Below, one piece after another: positions 59,127 through 64,000 of a DNA stretch of 64,000 nt. The notes under the pieces were generated by a model. It was not told where the DNA came from, searched no databases, and saw only the letters and a list, made by a program, of their open reading frames with translations. This stretch comes from Avena insularis (lineage: Eukaryota; Streptophyta; Magnoliopsida; Poales; Poaceae), in assembly GCA_023614405.1 (NCBI GenBank), contig CM042688.1:378683331-378747330 (forward strand), written 5' to 3'. How positions within the stretch are numbered: the first letter of the stretch is position 1; each line of letters opens with the position of its first letter. A program made the position numbers and the translations under genes.

Positions 59127-60860
59127 TTTCCGGATTCCTCAGCATCAACGCAACTGGCAGCAGTGTCTATGCAAGAGCAGCCCGACACAAGAATGATCAC
59201 AGCTTCGGCGGTGCCGGCGCCGGAGCTGAAGGCCGTGGACTCCTTCGGGCCGAGGACCTCTATCTACCACGGCGTCACGAGGTAAGCAATGTAGCAGTGA
59301 TCGATTGAATGGTTGATCGACCTGTTGGACAAGAAGCAAATGCCCTCTTTGGGTTCTTGAGCTATGTACTACTTACATGAAGAATATTGTTGCTGGAGAT
59401 TTACAGTTAGTTGATGTGCTTGCTTACGAGGATACTTATTTCTCTTGCATATATAAACCTGTTTTCTTTGCATATATAAACCTGTTTTATTTGTAGATAT
59501 TCATCTACATGCAAGAATGAAGCACAAAAGATATATATAGGTTGGCTTTATTCCTGGTTGATTTTGGTTTTAGGTGGATCGATTCATGCACAAATTAACT
59601 ACATTGAAAAAATGAACTAGGTTGTTATAGATATTCTCTTCCAATAGAAAGAATGTTCAATCAAGTTTATGCTACATATGAATTTATTGGCCTTTTTTGG
59701 ATGATTTTTTAAAAAAACGTTGGAGTGGTAGATATGAGGCACATATGTAGGACGACAGCTGCCAGCGTGAAGGCTAGAGCTGCAAGGACCGCCAAGGTTA
59801 TCTTGATGTGCCAACTAATTCATTTCATTTTTCATGTATTTCTTTTGGATGTGCCTACAATTTTTTAGATGTATAATGTTCTTTTCTATGGGCACTGAAT
59901 CAGTTTGCCTGCATTTTGTATGTTAGTGGCTTTACACACCGTAGAGTTGGCAGATAGATGAATCAGCAACGGTGAAGACGAGGACACAACACGAGCATAG
60001 CACTGGCATTGCCGCCGGAAGCAAGAGGTTGCTCTATGGCTTCTCCGCCTGGCTGGTCGTCGCTTCACCAAGGCACCAATCGACTAGGTACAGATTGGTT
60101 AAATTATTGGCCACATATCACATCTATATGCATCCAGTTTCTTTTTTATTGCGAATTTGCAATCAAGCGTGTGTAAGCTTATAAAATGTTGGCTCCCATA
60201 CATATGAAGTCCAACCAATATCTGAAAGCAAAAGGGTATATTTTTAGCGAAACTAGGATATTATGAGTTAGTATATTCACTTTTCTACTTCCCATGAACA
60301 AATGAGTGAATTAGTAATTTCATTTGAGCATGTAGTTCAAGGTAATTGATTATTTTGTCTGGCAAGTACAAAAGAATGTATGGCTTAGTTAACAACTTTT
60401 TTGCATATACTCTAGCATTTAGAAGGGAAACCAAAATTACATTATGTTATATGTCTATTATTTCTTAATTAAATCCCACTATTTTGTTGAGTAATCTGCA
60501 GCTTATATGTAGCACGAGAATGAATCAAAATGATGTCTTTGCTCTTTTTTTGCAAGGATTAGGATTTCGGTTTCTTCCGTATATTCTTACTCCATTGACA
60601 ATCTCCCTAACAGAAGAAATGAACTTGATCCATCCTACTATCCGGTTCTAGCATTTCATTTCATTGGTCTTAGGGGACACATATGGAACTTTCTTATTCT
60701 CTTCGATTATCAATACTGATTATTTCTCTCATTCCATCTGGTGTTTCATATTTCAGTTTTCCTCAATTAGACTAATGGTGGAATGCATAATTAATTATCA
60801 AGCTGAACCAAAGAAGATGCGTCCAACAAGCCACTCATGCAACCTACGGACTACAAGGAA
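59127..60860 (+). pseudogene. AINTEGUMENTA-like (AP2 family) gene fragment, intron-bearing and degenerate
   Basis: Exon block 1 (open from 59127, ATG at 59169, to 59281) ends AVDSFGPRTSIYHGVTR. This is the start of the first AP2 domain, and it is followed by a GTAAGC donor that splits the last Arg codon, as I recall for AIL genes. Exon block 2 (59718-59796) reads RWSGRYEAHM, stop, DDSCQREG, stop, SCKDRQ, then GTTATC. It matches the RWTGRYEAHLWDNSCRREG part with two Trp/Gln-to-stop changes, in the right phase, and precedes the place of the tiny VYL exon. A weak match to the next exon lies at 59970-60000 (EDTTRA, stop). The linker between the two AP2 domains appears at 60794-60855 (NYQAEPKKM against NYEKELEEM, ending at RKS). 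The second AP2 domain is not clearly seen. AIL proteins are developmental transcription factors in the nucleus; this copy cannot encode one. Confidence 0.72.
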
Positions 60861-61962
60861 GAGTCTGGCCACGTCCTACATATCTACCATGTAATATTCA
60901 GTTATGGTAAAGTACACTTCCTCCTATGCCAAGTATCATTTTTGATAATCTAGAGTTAAGAAGACATTATCTGTTGCGGGGTGGATTTTCTGTGCAGTTT
61001 CTCTTTAGTTTTGCTAAGTTGCTTGACACGTGAGCTGGTCGGTTCTGGAGAGATTTTATTTGGATGTGTGGGCTGATCGAAGGTTGGATGGTTCCTCGGT
61101 TCCAAGCTATTGGTGTTACTATTGTTTCTCCTTATTGTAGATGGTACAGTCATGTATTGTTCCTTTTATATTTGCAGTTGCTAGCTCTCCATTTGTACCT
61201 ACTCATAGAGCTGTTGTCATTGGTGCCAGCTTTCTTTGTTTCTCATCCTGTATTGGCTCAAGACTTCAACTAAAGCATTTTTTTTGCCTCTCACACTAGG
61301 GACTTCAGACTACATTATTGGTATGTATTTTCTCATTGTTTGAAGTTAATTATTTATTGGAATTTAGAGTATCTGATAACATGTTACATCTTTACCGAAC
61401 AACACTTGAATTATTTTGCTCAGGATAGTGAGTGGCTAATCCACATCGCTGCAGTGCAATGAGTGGAAGGCGTGTTAGATGAGGTTTGTCTTCCTCTTTT
61501 CCCCTCCATTGTAGAAGACACACTGAAAGAAATTTGCTATCTACTTATGTAGTCCTAAGTTTGTTGAACTTAGAAATTATTCTCTACCATCGCTATTAAC
61601 CGATTCAGCTGACTCATGTGTCAATGTTGTCCTCATGCAAATCAACATGGCATTTGGTGGGTCCAATCATAGTACAAAATATATGAGTATATCTAGGTTA
61701 GCAACCTATATGTACTGTCAAGTGTTTTTGCAGGTTTGATATAGACTTGATATGGCTGAGCAAGATAGCATGGCTACTCAAGAAAAAAAGAAAGGTATAA
61801 TGACGTACACAGAGTTTTGATTCGTTTCGAGTAACAATGTGTCCACATATTGCAGTGTTAACAAAAAGGGGGAAATTGAAGTCGAAAATTGAAGTCATAT
61901 ATTACAGTACCTAAAAGGGTAGATACTTTTGTCCCAGTTCATACTCTCAAGCTGGTCAGGTT
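60861..61962. other. No gene seen
   Basis: AT-rich, intron-like sequence. A 69-codon frame at 61064-61273 is hydrophobic and has no family. 61115-61150 has a very weak resemblance to the second AP2 repeat (GVT...RW), not enough to call. Confidence 0.45.
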
Positions 61963-62286
61963 ATGTTCATACCAAGTACTCACTATCTATTCACTGTATG
62001 CAGTGGCACCACGAAAACAAGTAGTATGACACCTACCGACAACATCCAAAATCCACAGGATGTCTCGGATCCCTTCTGCGTTGGCGGTTCAGCCAACAAC
62101 TCCGACATCGACCCCAAAAGCGAGCCGCTGACACAGGTGGCCAATACCACCATTTTCTACCAGGGCCGAAGGCACAGAGCGATTACAACACTGATCTTGA
62201 AGACGAAGCAGACACCAATGTTCCATACACTGCCAGAGCAATCCACGCTCTTGCAGTGCCCACCGAAGATTAAGAAGAAGAACTGA
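61963..62286 (+). other. Exon-like open frame, unknown product
   Basis: A 107-codon frame. The part after TATGCAG at 61999-62005 has grass-like C/G third positions (DVSDPFCVGGSANNSDIDPK). Near 62170-62270 another register looks more coding (SDYNTDLEDEADTNVPYTAR, then AIHALAVPTED, stop), which suggests a frameshift. It could be the last exon of a decayed gene with a 3' UTR in 62290-62530. I recognise no domain. Confidence 0.3.
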
Positions 62287-62289
62287 AGA

Positions 62290-63950
62290 AGCAGAAGGAT
62301 GGGAATAGATTAGAACCAGCACCCTTTTGTGTAAACTGATGTTGTCTGGATAGCTTTGCATGCTCTGCTCACGAGCAGTAGCGTAGTTTAGAGTACGCAA
62401 CCATGCGTCAGTGTTCAACAGTGTGTTTAATCAGCTATAATCAATCCTGTAATTTGTTGTGAATATATCCATCAACGACTTATAATCTTCATACTATCCA
62501 TTGTCTTACACCTAATGAAAACCAGATCAACATCCTGCTTAGGTCAAAAAGATTTGTCTCCACGGGCACGGCGACACGCCGTGCCATGTTACCTAGTACA
62601 CAAAATATGGTCACTAAATACTGTGGGAGGCCCAACGACTGTCACTCCATGATCTGTGCAGCGTATCAGAACGTATTTGCTGACGTGGTGACAAACAGGG
62701 ACCCATCTGTCAGGTACCAAAGTGTCTTAGTAGTGCAATATTTTGCAAAATAAACCCTGCATTACTATTTGTTAAAAGAAGCCCCAGTCTCTCTTCTCGT
62801 GACCACTGCGCCCTGCTCCCCCTGTTCCGAGCAGCAGAGGTCAACGAGGCCCGTATGACCATGGCCGTGGCCGACGCGGTGGTAGGGATCTTTGAGACAA
62901 TGACGAGTGCCGAAGCGACGCCACCAGCCTGATACGCTGGAGTCCCTGGCCGCACCATGCCGGAGTATCGTGCCCTCTCGCTAGAATTCCTCCACCCCGT
63001 GTAGGACCTCGTCAAGAAGACCGATCATGTCGCCGACCAGCGCGCAGCGGGTGACCACTGAAATGGAGCGCCTCCTCGCATCGTTGCTCCTCCGGTCATC
63101 AGGATCCCACCGTCGAGACGCGCCGCCCATCACTCGATCTACTACGGCACAACTCTGAAGGAACACCAGAAGGGCACGGGGACATTGTCGCACTCCACAA
63201 CTGGAGCTCGTGAGTCCATGCGCGTGCCAACCCCACTGGTGCGGGCTTGGAGACGTCCGGGAGCAGGGGATCCATGACGGGAGGCAACGGGGAGCACGGG
63301 GTACCCCTCTGCCAGGAGAGAACAGGGGCGGACGGGATGTGGAACTAGTGGCGCCGGGTAGGTTGAAGTCGAGAATAGAGGAGGCGGTCAGTGGGTCCTT
63401 GCAGGAGCACTGCGATGCTCTCCAGGGAACCGGCGGCGCGGGAGAGATAACATCTGGAGATGGTGTCATGGGGAATTTTTTACCTGGGAGCGGGGAAGGA
63501 GAAGGCAGTGGTAGGAGCCTATGACATATGGGACCCACTACCGAAGATTGGGTTGCAAAATTAATGCATTTTGACCTATTGGTGGAAGAGATTGGGGCTG
63601 TTTTTAAAAATAACTAGCTAAATACCCGTAGGATTGCCACGGTCTATTAATTTTCTTATTAAAATTTTATATTTTATTTCGTATGATTTAGTTACACGTT
63701 TTGGACGTCTAAATGGGATTACTTAAATGTTAAAGTGCCAACCACATGACAAATTGTTTCTCGGGCTACTCTCGATGTAGAGTTTCTTTTATTACTCCTA
63801 TTACACATATAACGTCGTTTCCGGTGTATGCATGTGCGTTACCGCGTGGTCTCAAAGTTTTCATTGTTATCGTTCAAAAATATATTATATGTCAGGGGTA
63901 ATTTAACTAATCCTTGCGTACTAAGAAGGATATATGGATGAATTTATATA
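62290..63950. other. GC-rich segment between short inverted repeats, no assigned gene
   Basis: Inverted matches lie at 62771-62794 (AAAAGAAGCCCCAGTCTCT) and 63587-63610 (AGAGATTGGGGCTGTTTTTA). Between them, frames such as 62981-63538 minus are open but Pro/Ser/Arg-rich without a domain. Right of 63610 the text CTAAATACCCGTAGGATTGC resembles a dispersed grass repeat end. 63661-63950 is AT-rich and featureless. Confidence 0.4.
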
Positions 63951-64000
63951 GTTCTTCCATACTAAAATAATTGATTTGGGTTTGTCGAGATTCATATGTA
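63951..64000. mobile_element. Stowaway MITE, cut by the window edge
   Basis: GTTCTTCCATACTAAAATAA after TA at 63949-63950 is a near match to the CTCCCTCCGTACTAAAATA start of grass Stowaway elements. The inner text TTGATTTGGGTTTGTCGAGA also fits. The other end is outside the window. Confidence 0.65.

Noticed and set aside
61064..61273. Hydrophobic 69-codon ORF that could be the second AP2 domain region or a membrane peptide
   Set aside because: Only scattered residues match AP2, the frame is Leu-rich, and no splice sites fit.
62981..63538. A 185-codon minus-strand ORF
   Set aside because: Pro/Ser/Arg-rich in GC-rich DNA with open frames on the other strand as well. No start context, domain or homology could be recognised.

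Overview
The window reads as transposon-dense nuclear DNA of a grass. Several repeats point to the Pooideae, most likely a wheat/barley-type (Triticeae) genome: a copia LTR starting TGTTGGAAATATGCCC and ending CCCCAACA (BARE1/Angela/WIS type), Stowaway MITEs with CTCCCTCCGT-type ends and TA target sites, a small SMART/TRIM retrotransposon, and gypsy elements primed from TGGTATCAGAGCC or TGGCGCCGTT sites. The species assignment is an inference. I see no intact host gene, and no tRNA, rRNA, CRISPR array or bacterial-type operon.

Layout. 1-11185: a minus-strand Ty3/gypsy chromovirus (element A, Tekay-like) with 4.6 kb LTRs; its 3' LTR runs off the left edge. It abuts a six-copy minisatellite (11186-12350). 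12351-17720 and 31256-34400 are the two halves of one block of interleaved 0.4-0.5 kb tandem repeats. That block is split by a second chromovirus on the plus strand (element B, 17721-31255, 13.5 kb, TSD GCTAT, 3.8-3.9 kb LTRs). Element B carries an accessory ORF between its primer site and gag. 34531-40404 is a minus-strand Athila-like gypsy derivative with no reverse transcriptase. 40405-46066 is a 5'-truncated, gag-only copia element with a complete 3' LTR.

46075-56215 is a mosaic of smaller insertions. It holds Stowaway MITEs, a 5'-truncated LINE with a 15-bp target duplication (46378-48848), a Harbinger remnant (48920-50017), a 4.05 kb solo LTR of the element A family (50114-54164, TSD AAAGT) with a 269-bp SMART inside it, a second LINE fragment, and one Stowaway nested in another.

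56216-64000 is the only part with gene-like DNA. It contains GC-rich decayed coding sequence and a degenerate, intron-bearing fragment of an AINTEGUMENTA-like AP2 gene (59127-60860). In that fragment several exon blocks and some splice sites are still recognisable in the presence of stops.

The coding parts (gag, protease, RT, RNase H, integrase/chromodomain, LINE ORF2, Harbinger transposase) are elements' own replication machinery. Almost all are broken by frameshifts or nonsense codons; the clearest survivor is the element B integrase-chromodomain reading frame. The accessory ORF of element B, the RT-less Athila-like element and the AP2 pseudogene are the parts most worth following up.
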